DNA of 64,000 bases from Schistocerca nitens (taxonomy: Eukaryota > Arthropoda > Insecta > Orthoptera > Acrididae): contig NC_064617.1 of NCBI RefSeq assembly GCF_023898315.1, positions 616,209,000-616,272,999 on the forward strand, written 5' to 3'. Every line of letters starts with the position of its first letter. Position 1 is the first letter of the stretch. Both the position numbers and the translations under genes were made by a program. The notes beneath the pieces were generated by a model, which saw nothing but the letters and a program-made list of their open reading frames with translations, was not told where the DNA came from and searched no databases. This document shows, piece after piece, positions 46,443 through 60,406 of the stretch.

Positions 46443-48097
46443 GACGCAAAGTGAAACGAAAGAGGAAGTATGCATGAAAGTGGCCAAATATCGACAAGAG
46501 TTCGCACTGTTAGGGTGAGGTGAATAAGCTAGTGTGGTGCGAAAATTTTCGAAGAGAGAGGCGGTTTTAAAGAAAGCACAAGAGTCCTATGAATGCCCTC
46601 TTGTGTGTTTCTCTTTCAGTGGCTATTTGGCATGTCTGCTTGCGCCATAGAAAGCTACTGTATGTGCCCCAGGCCCCCATCTAGCGGCCGGAGGTGCAAG
46701 CGGTGTTTACATACAGTCTCGCCTGAGGCAATGGTCTCTCATTTCGGAACGCAAGAAGCACTGGTAGCGCACAAAAATAGCCGAGTGAGATCATTGCGGC
46801 CAAGTAAGGGTAGAAGTAGGTTCTTTGCAGAATGTCCGAGCTTAAGAAATTCTTCGATAAGTAAATCGCGAAATGTGAAGAATGTGTCGTATTCTCGTAG
46901 GGCGTGTTGACGGTCTCGTGGCATAAGTAGCGAGCGGTGATAGCTTGCAAGCAAGATCATACTTCACAGGATCATTTCTGTAGTATGTCTTCAACTCTCT
47001 CTAGTTCAACGCTGGAGTAGACGTAACCACGATGATGAGTGGTAGCACTCTCCCTGAGCGTGAGGCTTGCGATCAAGATTCATCGCATCTTGGTTGTAAT
47101 CGATGATCGTTCACCACATTCTGAGGGATGTGGGAAGGGAATAGCGCTTTCCGAGTGGTGGTTTTATTATATAGATTAGAAGCATAAGTCATACTGTTGG
47201 TATCGGGACCCGCGTTGTTGCAGAAATGTCGCTACAGGTTGTGGAAAGACTTCGATTGCGACATGTCATGAAAGCCTCGTGGAAGTTTCTCGAGTGGCAC
47301 GGGGGACGAGCCATTTGATTTGGCCTGCTCCAAGTGCTAGGCTTGGATTACAACGACGTACTTTTGAGTTACAAGAATGAGTGAGCAACACAAGAAGAGT
47401 GCAATTGATGACCATAAAAAGCTGACACACAACACAGTCTTGATAATCACCACTAATGCATGATGTACGAAACATTTAGGAGGAGCACGTTTGGCTAGCA
47501 AACATGAATTGAGTGATTTGCAAGGCAGTGTAATCTGCAAGAAGGAATGCATGAAATTCGCAAATGAATAAGACTGGTTCAAATACTATCGACAGAAATT
47601 TTATTTCTGTTGTCAACTAGTATTAATTAGTTGTGTGGGAGCAGGGGGATATTTCCCTTGCACCATACATCTACATACACGTTGCGTGTGATGTGGCCTA
47701 GTTTTGCGTACAAAGAACTATCTAGTTGTCAGTTTTTTGAGTGAACGAGAGAGATTAGTGTTAGATGCAGAGCAGTGCGGGCAGTTGTGTGTCGGACGTT
47801 GTATGTCGGACGTGGGTCGCCGACAGGAATTATGCGTGCTGCCATCTGTCGGCAGGTGAGGTAATGAAGCAGCTTGAATGGTGACAGAAATGATGAAAAT
47901 AGTTATCTAAAGAGTAATAGCGACGACATTTGGCAGACACGTATTTCAGCGTTGACAGTTAGTTTGGGGTGTGTGCTTGCATGACACTGGAAGTCTGTTG
48001 ACGGTGTAGAAGTAGACAAGACGGCAAGAATTTTCGGCGTTCTCGCGGAGAAGTAATAGAGAAGCAGCCATAAGTATTGAAGTGAGGGCGTTGATCG

Positions 48098-48217
48098 GCA
48101 CTCTGGTTTCCCTTCAAAACGAATAAATCTTTCGCCTTTTACTAAAGATTTCCGTGGAGGGGAACATTAAATGAGTCTAGAAGGTATTTTTTGTAGTGCT
48201 CGGCTATTGCTGAGCCA
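48098..48217 (+). ncRNA. U5 spliceosomal snRNA, copy 10
   Basis: Same sequence as copy 1 by eye, with Sm site at 48186-48193. The unit carries a LINE fragment about 1.6 kb upstream, but the promoter region is unaffected. Confidence 0.97.
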
Positions 48218-48618
48218 CAATCTCAAGTAAAACGTAATGTGAGTAGCAAGAGGTAGATTGTGTTGTGAGAATGAAGGGCGTGGATTAGCGGATCACGTTT
48301 GGCCTGAAATGGCGTGCAGTGTGTTAGACGATTGTGTAGAGAGAGTGAGAGAGGGGGGGACAGAGCTATTTATTGTCCTGCAAACTCTTGGTGAACCCTT
48401 TCCGTACCTCAGTTGTAGATGATTTGAGAATGTTTACTTGCACTGCAGTTGCACAACAGCATATAAGCTGATATTTGGAAGTGAATGATGAATGATTGTC
48501 TTTGTAATAAATACTGGTATGTGATAAGTAGATTTTGTTTTGAAAGCCAAAATAATTTTTACCGCAGAAGTTTGTGATTTGTAGGTATGATGTGAGTGAG
48601 ATTTGGGCTGAAGATGGT

Positions 48619-51600
48619 GGTTAGTTGGGCAGGATGAGTATTTCAGTTGTTTTCAATAGAGTGGATATTAGTGGCACTGGCTTGTTGCCATAATGTGGCA
48701 TTGGTTCTTTGTTCATAACAGTGTACTCAGTTTTGTAGAAGATTTAGGTGAGAAAGAGACAGTTGTTGAATATGACATAGATAGCTAGAAATGAATTGAG
48801 TAGCAATTTCCTGCTAGGTGTAGTTTGGGTATGATGTGTCTCAGTGAGAGATAAATCTTGAAATTGAAGGGTTGTTCCTTGCTACAGTCTTGGAAACTAT
48901 GTATCTGGTGTTGACTCCAATGTTTTCAAGATTACTTGTGTACAAAATTGGCCAGACTTTGCAGTTTCTTCTTCAATAAATCAGTGGAAGGTGGTGCAGA
49001 TAATGGTAAAAATGTTCAGTGCCTCCTGTGAGTTGTTGATGCTGCTTGTCTTTTAAGTAAAATTGATAGGGGCTCTTGATTGACCCAGCCATACACAGAG
49101 CTGGTGCATACTTGGCTTGAGAAGACTTTGGTCAGTAAATGATGAAATACCAATACAGTGGTCACAACAAAGCTCCTTTCCCTGCATTTTAGTTTCCCTC
49201 GGGTATAGAGTGACATGATATTGGCAGAGGATGTGCAGATAATCACTTTGATCAGGCTGTTCGTTTTTTTAATGCTCTTTTACCAGAATCCATTCATAGT
49301 GATTAGTGTGTTCTCTGTTGGAACACGATGAGAACATTGTGTGAAGTGCACAGAAGTAGCTATTTTAGTATGTATGAAAATGTGAGGTAACCACTGTTAC
49401 TCCTAAATTTCTGTGGAATTAAGTTTTCTGTGTGTGTGTGTGTGTGTGTGTTTGAAAATCCCAGAGGTTCAAGTTGGTAGTTTATATGTTGCAAGCGAAA
49501 AAAGCTTTTTAGTAAACTGAGGCACTAGCATTAGTTCCCTGTTCACTGTGACAAGGAAGCTAGTATAAAAAGTAGCTTGTGGTTTTGTTTGCAAAGAAGT
49601 GCTCATGGGATGAAAGCACTGCTTGAGATTATTCTGAGATGATGGGGGGATTGCTAAACATCTAGCATTTTAGTAAGGAGCTTGTCGGACTATTTGTATA
49701 GTTGTAAAATTATTTGTTATTTGATGAGAAATTTCTTTATTCATAGCACATGGGCCATCATAGTTGAAGCATAAAGATTGGCATGGTATGCGTAGGTCTG
49801 CAAAATGTCCTGACAGTGATGTTCATAGGAACTTGTTGTATACTTTGATTCTTCATCTGTTTAACAGTAGACATAAGAAATGTATTAGTGGAGCAAGTAG
49901 CTGTGAAATTAGTAGTGTATGATTGATAGTATGGACGTGGCGCTTGAAGGAAGTGTTTGTTTAGCTGTGGGTGTTTTCATAATTGCCATGTGAGGAGAAG
50001 CAATACTCGTGATAGGCGACGAGAGGTACAGAGAGAAACACATTTATTGCGAGTATTGTATATCAGCAGCTCTTGGGCGGGTATCAAGTAAGACGCAAAG
50101 TGAAACGAAAGAGGAAGTATGCATGAAAGTGGCCAAATATCGACAAGAGTTCGCACTGTTAGGGTGAGGTGAATAAGCTAGTGCGGTGCGAAAATTTTCG
50201 AAGAGAGAGGCGGTTTTAAAGAAAGCACAAGAGTCCTATGAATGCCCTCTTGTGTGTTTCTCTTTCAGTGGCTATTTGGCATGTCTGCTTGCGCCATAGA
50301 AAGCTACTGTATGTGCCCCAGGCCCCCATCTAGCGGCCGGAGGTGCAAGCGGTGTTTACATACAGTCTCGCCTGAGGCAATGGTCTCTCATTTCGGAACG
50401 CAAGAAGCACTGGTAGCGCACAAAAATAGCCGAGTGAGATCATTGCGGCCAAGTAAGGGTAGAAGTAGGTTCTTTGCAGAATGTCCGAGCTTAAGAAATT
50501 CTTCGATAAGTAAATCGCGAAATGTGAAGAATGTGTCGTATTCTCGTAGGGCGTGTTGACGGTCTCGTGGCATAAGTAGCGAGCGGTGATAGCTTGCAAG
50601 CAAGATCATACTTCACAGGATCATTTCTGTAGTATGTCTTCAACTCTCTCTAGTTCAACGCTGGAGTAGACGTAACCACGATGATGAGTGGTAGCACTCT
50701 CCCTGAGCGTGAGGCTTGCGATCAAGATTCATCGCATCTTGGTTGTAATCGATGATCGTTCACCACATTCTGAGGGATGTGGGAAGGGAATAGCGCTTTC
50801 CGAGTGGTGGTTTTATTATATAGATTAGAAGCATAAGTCATACTGTTGGTATCGGGACCCGCGTTGTTGCAGAAATGTCGCTACAGGTTGTGGAAAGACT
50901 TCGATTGCGACATGTCATGAAAGCCTCGTGGAAGTTTCTCGAGTGGCACGGGGGACGAGCCATTTGATTTGGCCTGCTCCAAGTGCTAGGCTTGGATGAC
51001 AACGACGTACTTTTGAGTTACAAGAATGAGTGAGCAACACAAGAAGAGTGCAATTGATGACCATAAAAAGCTGACACACAACACAGTCTTGATAATCACC
51101 ACTAATGCATGATGTACGAAACATTTAGGAGGAGCACGTTTGGCTAGCAAACATGAATTGAGTGATTTGCAAGGCAGTGTAATCTGCAAGAAGGAATGCA
51201 TGAAATTCGCAAATGAATAAGACTGGTTCAAATACTATCGACAGAAATTTTATTTCTGTTGTCAACTAGTATTAATTAGTTGTGTGGGAGCAGGGGGATA
51301 TTTCCCTTGCACCATACATCTACATACACGTTGCGTGTGATGTGGCCTAGTTTTGCGTACAAAGAACTATCTAGTTGTCAGTTTTTTGAGTGAACGAGAG
51401 AGATTAGTGTTAGATGCAGAGCAGTGCGGGCAGTTGTGTGTCGGACGTTGTATGTCGGACGTGGGTCGCCGACAGGAATTATGCGTGCTGCCATCTGTCG
51501 GCAGGTGAGGTAATGAAGCAGCTTGAATGGTGACACAAATGATGAAAATAGTTATCTAAAGAGTAATAGCGACGACATTTGGCAGACACGTATTTCAGCG

Positions 51601-52267
51601 TTGACAGTTAGTTTGGGGTGTGTGCTTGCATGACACTGGAAGTCTGTTGACGGTGTAGAAGTAGACAAGACGGCAAGAATTTTCGGCGTTCTCGCGGAGA
51701 AGTAATAGAGAAGCAGCCATAAGTATTGAAGTGAGGGCGTTGATCGGCACTCTGGTTTCCCTTCAAAACGAATAAATCTTTCGCCTTTTACTAAAGATTT
51801 CCGTGGAGGGGAACATTAAATGAGTCTAGAAGGTATTTTTTGTAGTGCTCGGCTATTGCTGAGCCACAATCTCAAGTAAAACGTAATGTGAGTAGCAAGA
51901 GGTAGATTGTGTTGTGAGAATGAAGGGCGTGGATTAGCGGATCACGTTTGGCCTGAAATGGCGTGCAGTGTGTTAGACGATTGTGTAGAGAGAGTGAGAG
52001 AGGGGGGGACAGAGCTATTTATTGTCCTGCAAACTCTTGGTGAACCCTTTCCGTACCTCAGTTGTAGATGATTTGAGAATGTTTACTTGCACTGCAGTTG
52101 CACAACAGCATATAAGCTGATATTTGGAAGTGAATGATGAATGATTGTCTTTGTAATAAATACTGGTATGTGATAAGTAGATTTTGTTTTGAAAGCCAAA
52201 ATAATTTTTACCGCAGAAGTTTGTGATTTGTAGGTATGATGTGAGTGAGATTTGGGCTGAAGATGGT
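48619..52267 (+). repeat. U5 snRNA tandem unit 11
   Basis: Complete unit of 3649 bp with (TG)11 at 49429-49450. It has the tttcagttg variant at its start (shared with 13, 14 and 15), gttccctg (as in 6-8 and 12), accaatacag near 49153, and the gacacaaatg variant near 51534 shared with distant unit 4. Confidence 0.97.
51747..51866 (+). ncRNA. U5 spliceosomal snRNA, copy 11
   Basis: Same sequence as copy 1 by eye, with Sm site at 51835-51842. Confidence 0.97.
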
Positions 52268-55200
52268 GGTTAGTTGGGCAGGATGAGTATTTCAATTGTT
52301 TTCAATAGAGTGGATATTAGTGGCACTGGCTTGTTGCCATAATGTGGCATTGGTTCTTTGTTCATAACAGTGTACTCAGTTTTGTAGAAGATTTAGGTGA
52401 GAAAGAGACAGTTGTTGAATATGACATAGATAGCTAGAAATGAATTGAGTAGCAATTTCCTGCTAGGTGTAGTTTGGGTATGATGTGTCTCAGTGAGAGA
52501 TAAATCTTGAAATTGAAGGGTTGTTCCTTGCTACAGTCTGGGAAACTATGTATCTGGTGTTGACTCCAATGTTTTCAAGATTACTTGTGTACAAAATTGG
52601 CCAGACTTTGCAGTTTCTTCTTCAATAAATCAGTGGAAGGTGGTGCAGATAATGGTAAAAATGTTCAGTGCCTCCTGTGAGTTGTTGATGCTGCTTGTCT
52701 TTTAAGTAAAATTGATAGGGGCTCTTGATTGACCCAGCCATACACAGAGCTGGTGCATACTTGGCTTGAGAAGACCTTGGTCAGTAAATGATGAAATACC
52801 AACACAGTGGTCACAACAAAGCTCCTTTCCCTGCATTTTAGTTTCCCTCGGGTATAGAGTGACATGATATTGGCAGAGGATGTGCAGATAATCACTTTGA
52901 TCAGGCTGTTCGTTTTTTTAATGCTCTTTTACCAGAATCCATTCATAGTGATTAGTGTGTTCTCTGTTGGAACACGATGAGAACATTGTGTGAAGTGCAC
53001 AGAAGTAGCTATTTTAGTATGTATGAAAATGTGAGGTAACCACTGTTACTCCTAAATTTCTGTGGAATTAAGTTTTCTGTGTGTGTGTGTGTGTGTGTGT
53101 GTTTGAAAATCCCAGAGGTTCAAGTTGGTAGTTTATATGTTGCAAGCGAAAAAAGCTTTTTAGTAAACTGAGGCACTAGCATTAGTTCCCTGTTCACTGT
53201 GACAAGGAAGCTAGTATAAAAAGTAGCTTGTGGTTTTGTTTGCAAAGAAGTGCTCATGGGATGAAAGCACTGCTTGAGATTATTCTGAGATGATGGGGGG
53301 ATTGCTAAACATCTAGCATTTTAGTAAGGAGCTTGTCGGACTATTTGTATAGTTGTAAAATTATTTGTTATTTGATGAGAAATTTCTTTATTCATAGCAC
53401 ATGGGCCATCATAGTTGAAGCATAAAGATTGGCATGGTATGCGTAGGTCTGCAAAATGTCCTGACAGTGATGTTCATAGGAACTTGTTGTATACTTTGAT
53501 TCTTCATCTGTTTAACAGTAGACATAAGAAATGTATTAGTGGAGCAAGTAGCTGTGAAATTAGTAGTGTATGATTGATAGTATGGACGTGGCGCTTGAAG
53601 GAAGTGTTTGTTTAGCTGTGGGTGTTTTCATAATTGCCATGTGAGGAGAAGCAATACTCGTGATAGGCGACGAGAGGTACAGAGAGAAACACATTTATTG
53701 CGAGTATTGTATATCAGCAGCTCTTGGGCGGGTATCAAGTAAGACGCAAAGTGAAACGAAAGAGGAAGTATGCATGAAAGTGGCCAAATATCGACAAGAG
53801 TTCGCACTGTTAGGGTGAGGTGAATAAGCTAGTGCGGTGCGAAAATTTTCGAAGAGAGAGGCGGTTTTAAAGAAAGCACAAGAGTCCTATGAATGCCCTC
53901 TTGTGTGTTTCTCTTTCAGTGGCTATTTGGCATGTCTGCTTGCGCCATAGAAAGCTACTGTATGTGCCCCAGGCCCCCATCTAGCGGCCGGAGGTGCAAG
54001 CGGTGTTTACATACAGTCTCGCCTGAGGCAATGGTCTCTCATTTCGGAACGCAAGAAGCACTGGTAGCGCACAAAAATAGCCGAGTGAGATCATTGCGGC
54101 CAAGTAAGGGTAGAAGTAGGTTCTTTGCAGAATGTCCGAGCTTAAGAAATTCTTCGATAAGTAAATCGCGTAATGTGAAGAATGTGTCGTATTCTCGTAG
54201 GGCGTGTTGACGGTCTCGTGGCATAAGTAGCGAGCGGTGATAGCTTGCAAGCAAGATCATACTTCACAGGATCATTTCTGTAGTATGTCTTCAACTCTCT
54301 CTAGTTCAACGCTGGAGTAGACGTAACCACGATGATGAGTGGTAGCACTCTCCCTGAGCGTGAGGCTTGCGATCAAGATTCATCGCATCTTGGTTGTAAT
54401 CGATGATCGTTCACCACATTCTGAGGGATGTGGGAAGGGAATAGCGCTTTCCGAGTGGTGGTTTTATTATATAGATTAGAAGCATAAGTCATACTGTTGG
54501 TATCGGGACCCGCGTTGTTGCAGAAATGTCGCTACAGGTTGTGGAAAGACTTCGATTGCGACATGTCATGAAAGCCTCGTGGAAGTTTCTCGAGTGGCAC
54601 GGGGGACGAGCCATTTGATTTGGCCTGCTCCAAGTGCTAGGCTTGCATGACAACGACGTACTTTTGAGTTACAAGAATGAGTGAGCAACACAAGAAGAGT
54701 GCAATTGATGACCATAAAAAGCTGACACACAACACAGTCTTGATAATCACCACTAATGCATGATGTACGAAACATTTAGGAGGAGCACGTTTGGCTAGCA
54801 AACATGAATTGAGTGATTTGCAAGGCAGTGTAATCTGCAAGAAGGAATGCATGAAATTCGCAAATGAATAAGACTGGTTCAAATACTATCGACAGAAATT
54901 TTATTTCTGTTGTCAACTAGTATTAATTAGTTGTGTGGGAGCAGGGGGATATTTCCCTTGCACCATACATCTACATACACGTTGCGTGTGATGTGGCCTA
55001 GTTTTGCGTACAAAGAACTATCTAGTTGTCAGTTTTTTGAGTGAACGAGAGAGATTAGTGTTAGATGCAGAGCAGTGCGGGCAGTTGTGTGTCGGACGTT
55101 GTATGTCGGACGTGGGTCGCCGACAGGAATTATGCGTGCTGCCATCTGTCGGCAGGTGAGGTAATGAAGCAGCTTGAATGGTGACAGAAATGATGAAAAT

Positions 55201-55918
55201 AGTTATCTAAAGAGTAATAGCGACGACATTTGGCAGACACGTATTTCAGCGTTGACAGTTAGTTTGGGGTGTGTGCTTGCATGACACTGGAAGTCTGTTG
55301 ACGGTGTAGAAGTAGACAAGACGGCAAGAATTTTCGGCGTTCTCGCGGAGAAGTAATAGAGAAGCAGCCATAAGTATTGAAGTGAGGGCGTTGATCGGCA
55401 CTCTGGTTTCCCTTCAAAACGAATAAATCTTTCGCCTTTTACTAAAGATTTCCGTGGAGGGGAACATTAAATGAGTCTAGAAGGTATTTTTTGTAGTGCT
55501 CGGCTATTGCTGAGCCACAATCTCAAGTAAAACGTAATGTGAGTAGCAAGAGGTAGATTGTGTTGTGAGAATGAAGGGCGTGGATTAGCGGATCACGTTT
55601 GGCCTGAAATGGCGTGCAGTGTGTTAGACGATTGTGTAGAGAGAGTGAGAGAGGGGGGGACAGAGCTATTTATTGTCCTGCAAACTCTTGGTGAACCCTT
55701 TCCGTACCTCAGTTGTAGATGATTTGAGAATGTTTACTTGCACTGCAGTTGCACAACAGCATATAAGCTGATATTTGGAAGTGAATGATGAATGATTGTC
55801 TTTGTAATAAATACTGGTATGTGATAAGTAGATTTTGTTTTGAAAGCCAAAATAATTTTTACCGCAGAAGTTTGTGATTTGTAGGTATGATGTGAGTGAG
55901 ATTTGGGCTGAAGATGGT
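52268..55918 (+). repeat. U5 snRNA tandem unit 12
   Basis: Complete unit of 3651 bp with (TG)12 at 53078-53101. It keeps the common tttcaattg start, unlike units 11 and 13. Private single changes lie near 52540, 52776, 54171 and 54646. Confidence 0.97.
55398..55517 (+). ncRNA. U5 spliceosomal snRNA, copy 12
   Basis: Same sequence as copy 1 by eye, with Sm site at 55486-55493. Confidence 0.97.
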
Positions 55919-58900
55919 GGTTAGTTGGGCAGGATGAGTATTTCAGTTGTTTTCAATAGAGTGGATATTAGTGGCACTGGCTTGTTGCCATAATGTGGCA
56001 TTGGTTCTTTGTTCATAACAGTGTACTCAGTTTTGTAGAAGATTTAGGTGAGAAAGAGACAGTTGTTGAATATGACATAGATAGCTAGAAATGAATTGAG
56101 TAGCAATTTACTGCTAGGTGTAGTTTGGGTATGATGTGTCTCAGTGAGAGATAAATCTTGAAATTGAAGGGTTGTTCCTTGCTACAGTCTTGGAAACTAT
56201 GTATCTGGTGTTGACTCCAATGTTTTCAAGATTACTTGTGTACAAAATTGGCCAGACTTTGCAGTTTCTTCTTCAATAAATCAGTGGAAGGTGGTGCAGA
56301 TAATGGTAAAAATGTTCAGTGCCTCCTGTGAGTTGTTGATGCTGCTTGTCTTTTAAGTAAAATTGATAGGGGCTCTTGATTGACCCAGCCATACACAGAG
56401 CTGGTGCATACTTGGCTTGAGAAGACTTTGGTCAGTAAATGATGAAATACCAACACAGTGGTCACAACAAAGCTCCTTTCCCTGCATTTTAGTTTCCCTC
56501 GGGTATAGAGTGACATGATATTGGCAGAGGATGTGCAGATAATCACTTTGATCAGGCTGTTCGTTTTTTTAATGCTCTTTTACCAGAATCCATTCATAGT
56601 GATTAGTGTGTTCTCTGTTGGAACACGATGAGAACATTGTGTGAAGTGCACAGAAGTAGCTATTTTAGTATGTATGAAAATGTGAGGTAACCACTGTTAC
56701 TCCTAAATTTCTGTGGAATTAAGTTTTCTGTGTGTGTGTGTGTGTGTGTGTGTTTGAAAATCCCAGAGGTTCAAGTTGGTAGTTTATATGTTGCAAGCGA
56801 AAAAAGCTTTTTAGTAAACTGAGGCACTAGCATTAGTTGCCTGTTCACTGTGACAAGGAAGCTAGTATAAAAAGTAGCTTGTGGTTTTGTTTGCAAAGAA
56901 GTTTTCATGGGATGAAAGCACTGCTTGAGATTATTCTGAGATGATGGGGGGATTGCTAAACATCTAGCATTTTAGTAAGGAGCTTGTCGGACTATTTGTA
57001 TAGTTGTAAAATTATTTGTTATTTGATGAGAAATTTCTTTATTCATAGCACATGGGCCATCATAGTTGAAGCATAAAGATTGGCATGGTATGCGTAGGTC
57101 TGCAAAATGTCCTGACAGTGATGTTCATAGGAACTTGTTGTATACTTTGATTCTTCATCTGTTTAACAGTAGACATAAGAAATGTATTAGTGGAGCAAGT
57201 AGCTGTGAAATTAGTAGTGTATGATTGATAGTATGGACGTGGCGCTTGAAGGAAGTGTTTGTTTAGCTGTGGGTGTTTTCATAATTGCCATGTGAGGAGA
57301 AGCAATACTCGTGATAGGCGACGAGAGGTACAGAGAGAAACACATTTATTGCGAGTATTGTATATCAGCAGCTCTTGGGCGGGTATCAAGTAAGACGCAA
57401 AGTGAAACGAAAGAGGAAGTATGCATGAAAGTGGCCAAATATCGACAAGAGTTCGCACTGTTAGGGTGAGGTGAATAAGCTAGTGCGGTGCGAAAATTTT
57501 CGAAGAGAGAGGCGGTTTTAAAGAAAGCACAAGAGTCCTATGAATGCCCTCTTGTGTGTTTCTCTTTCAGTGGCTATTTGGCATGTCTGCTTGCGCCATA
57601 GAAAGCTACTGTATGTGCCCCAGGCCCCCATCTAGCGGCCGGAGGTGCAAGCGGTGTTTACATACAGTCTCGCCTGAGGCAATGGTCTCTCATTTCGGAA
57701 CGCAAGAAGCACTGGTAGCGCACAAAAATAGCCGAGTGAGATCATTGCGGCCAAGTAAGGGTAGAAGTAGGTTCTTTGCAGAATGTCCGAGCTTAAGAAA
57801 TTCTTCGATAAGTAAATCGCGAAATGTGAAGAATGTGTCGTATTCTCGTAGGGCGTGTTGACGGTCTCGTGGCATAAGTAGCGAGCGGTGATAGCTTGCA
57901 AGCAAGATCATACTTCACAGGATCATTTCTGTAGTATGTCTTCAACTCTCTCTAGTTCAACGCTGGAGTAGACGTAACCACGATGATGAGTGGTAGCACT
58001 CTCCCTGAGCGTGAGGCTTGCGATCAAGATTCATCGCATCTTGGTTGTAATCGATGATCGTTCACCACATTCTGAGGGATGTGGGAAGGGAATAGCGCTT
58101 TCCGAGTGGTGGTTTTATTATATAGTTTAGAAGCATAAGTCATACTGTTGGTATCGGGACCCGCGTTGTTGCAGAAATGTCGCTACAGGTTGTGGAAAGA
58201 CTTCGATTGCGACATGTCATGAAAGCCTCGTGGAAGTTTCTCGAGTGGCACGGGGGACGAGCCATTTGATTTGGCCTGCTCCAAGTGCTAGGCTTGGATG
58301 ACAACGACGTACTTTTGAGTTACAAGAATGAGTGAGCAACACAAGAAGAGTGCAATTGATGACCATAAAAAGCTGACACACAACACAGTCTTGATAATCA
58401 CCACTAATGCATGATGTACGAAACATTTAGGAGGAGCACGTTTGGCTAGCAAACATGAATTGAGTGATTTGCAAGGCAGTGTAATCTGCAAGAAGGAATG
58501 CATGAAATTCGCAAATGAATAAGACTGGTTCAAATACTATCGACAGAAATTTTATTTCTGTTGTCAACTAGTATTAATTAGTTGTGTGGGAGCAGGGGGA
58601 TATTTCCCTTGCACCATACATCTACATACACGTTGCGTGTGATGTGGCCTAGTTTTGCGTACAAAGAACTATCTAGTTGTCAGTTTTTTGAGTGAACGAG
58701 AGAGATTAGTGTTAGATGCAGAGCAGTGCGGGCAGTTGTGTGTCGGACGTTGTATGTCGGACGTGGGTCGCCGACAGGAATTATGCGTGCTGCCATCTGT
58801 CGGCAGGTGAGGTAATGAAGCAGCTTGAATGGTGACAGAAATGATGAAAATAGTTATCTAAAGAGTAATAGCGACGACATTTGGCAGACACGTATTTCAG

Positions 58901-59569
58901 CGTTGACAGTTAGTTTGGGGTGTGTGCTTGCATGACACTGGAAGTCTGTTGACGGTGTAGAAGTAGACAAGACGGCAAGAATTTTCGGCGTTCTCGCGGA
59001 GAAGTAATAGAGAAGCAGCCATAAGTATTGAAGTGAGGGCGTTGATCGGCACTCTGGTTTCCCTTCAAAACGAATAAATCTTTCGCCTTTTACTAAAGAT
59101 TTCCGTGGAGGGGAACATTAAATGAGTCTAGAAGGTATTTTTTGTAGTGCTCGGCTATTGCTGAGCCACAATCTCAAGTAAAACGTAATGTGAGTAGCAA
59201 GAGGTAGATTGTGTTGTGAGAATGAAGGGCGTGGATTAGCGGATCACGTTTGGCCTGAAATGGCGTGCAGTGTGTTAGACGATTGTGTAGAGAGAGTGAG
59301 AGAGGGGGGGACAGAGCTATTTATTGTCCTGCAAACTCTTGGTGAACCCTTTCCGTACCTCAGTTGTAGATGATTTGAGAATGTTTACTTGCACTGCAGT
59401 TGCACAACAGCATATAAGCTGATATTTGGAAGTGAATGATGAATGATTGTCTTTGTAATAAATACTGGTATGTGATAAGTAGATTTTGTTTTGAAAGCCA
59501 AAATAATTTTTACCGCAGAAGTTTGTGATTTGTAGGTATGATGTGAGTGAGATTTGGGCTGAAGATGGT
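55919..59569 (+). repeat. U5 snRNA tandem unit 13
   Basis: Complete unit of 3651 bp with (TG)12 at 56729-56752. It shares tttcagttg, agaagttttc (near 56900) and tatagtttag (near 58125) with unit 14. A private change near 56110 gives caatttactg. Confidence 0.97.
59049..59168 (+). ncRNA. U5 spliceosomal snRNA, copy 13
   Basis: Same sequence as copy 1 by eye, with Sm site at 59137-59144. Confidence 0.97.
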
Positions 59570-60375
59570 GGTTAGTTGGGCAGGATGAGTATTTCAGTTG
59601 TTTTCAATAGAGTGGATATTAGTGGCACTGGCTTGTTGCCATAATGTGGCATTGGTTCTTTGTTCATAACAGTGTACTCAGTTTTGTAGAAGATTTAGGT
59701 GAGAAAGAGACAGTTGTTGAATATGACATAGATAGCTAGAAATGAATTGAGTAGCAATTTCCTGCTAGGTGTAGTTTGGGTATGATGTGTCTCAGTGAGA
59801 GATAAATCTTGAAATTGAAGGGTTGTTCCTTGCTACAGTCTTGGAAACTATGTATCTGGTGTTGACTCCAATGTTTTCAAGATTACTTGTGTACAAAATT
59901 GGCCAGACTTTGCAGTTTCTTCTTCAATAAATCAGTGGAAGGTGGTGCAGATAATGGTAAAAATGTTCAGTGCCTCCTGTGAGTTGTTGATGCTGCTTGT
60001 CTTTTAAGTAAAATTGATAGGGGCTCTTGATTGACCCAGCCATACACAGAGCTGGTGCATACTTGGCTTGAGAAGACTTTGGTCAGTAAATGATGAAATA
60101 CCAACACAGTGGTCACAACAAAGCTCCTTTCCCTGCATTTTAGTTTCCCTCGGGTATAGAGTGACATGATATTGGCAGAGGATGTGCAGATAATCACTTT
60201 GATCAGGCTGTTCGTTTTTTTAATGCTCTTTTACCAGAATCCATTCATAGTGATTAGTGTGTTCTCTGTTGGAACACGATGAGAACATTGTGTGAAGTGC
60301 ACAGAAGTAGCTATTTTAGTATGTATGAAAATGTGAGGTAACCACTGTTACTCCTAAATTTCTGTGGAATTAAGT

Positions 60376-60406
<31 letters not shown>

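Larger units (their letters stand above)
44091..48618 (+). repeat. U5 snRNA tandem unit 10, with inverted LINE fragment
   Basis: The unit spans 4528 bp, or 3620 bp without the 896-bp LINE fragment and its 12-bp target-site duplication. Other changes are a 6-bp tandem duplication of gagaca near 44230, (TG)11 at 44907-44928, a 35-bp deletion at about 45434, and single changes near 46534 and 47349. Its U5 gene and presumptive promoter are intact. Confidence 0.97.
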
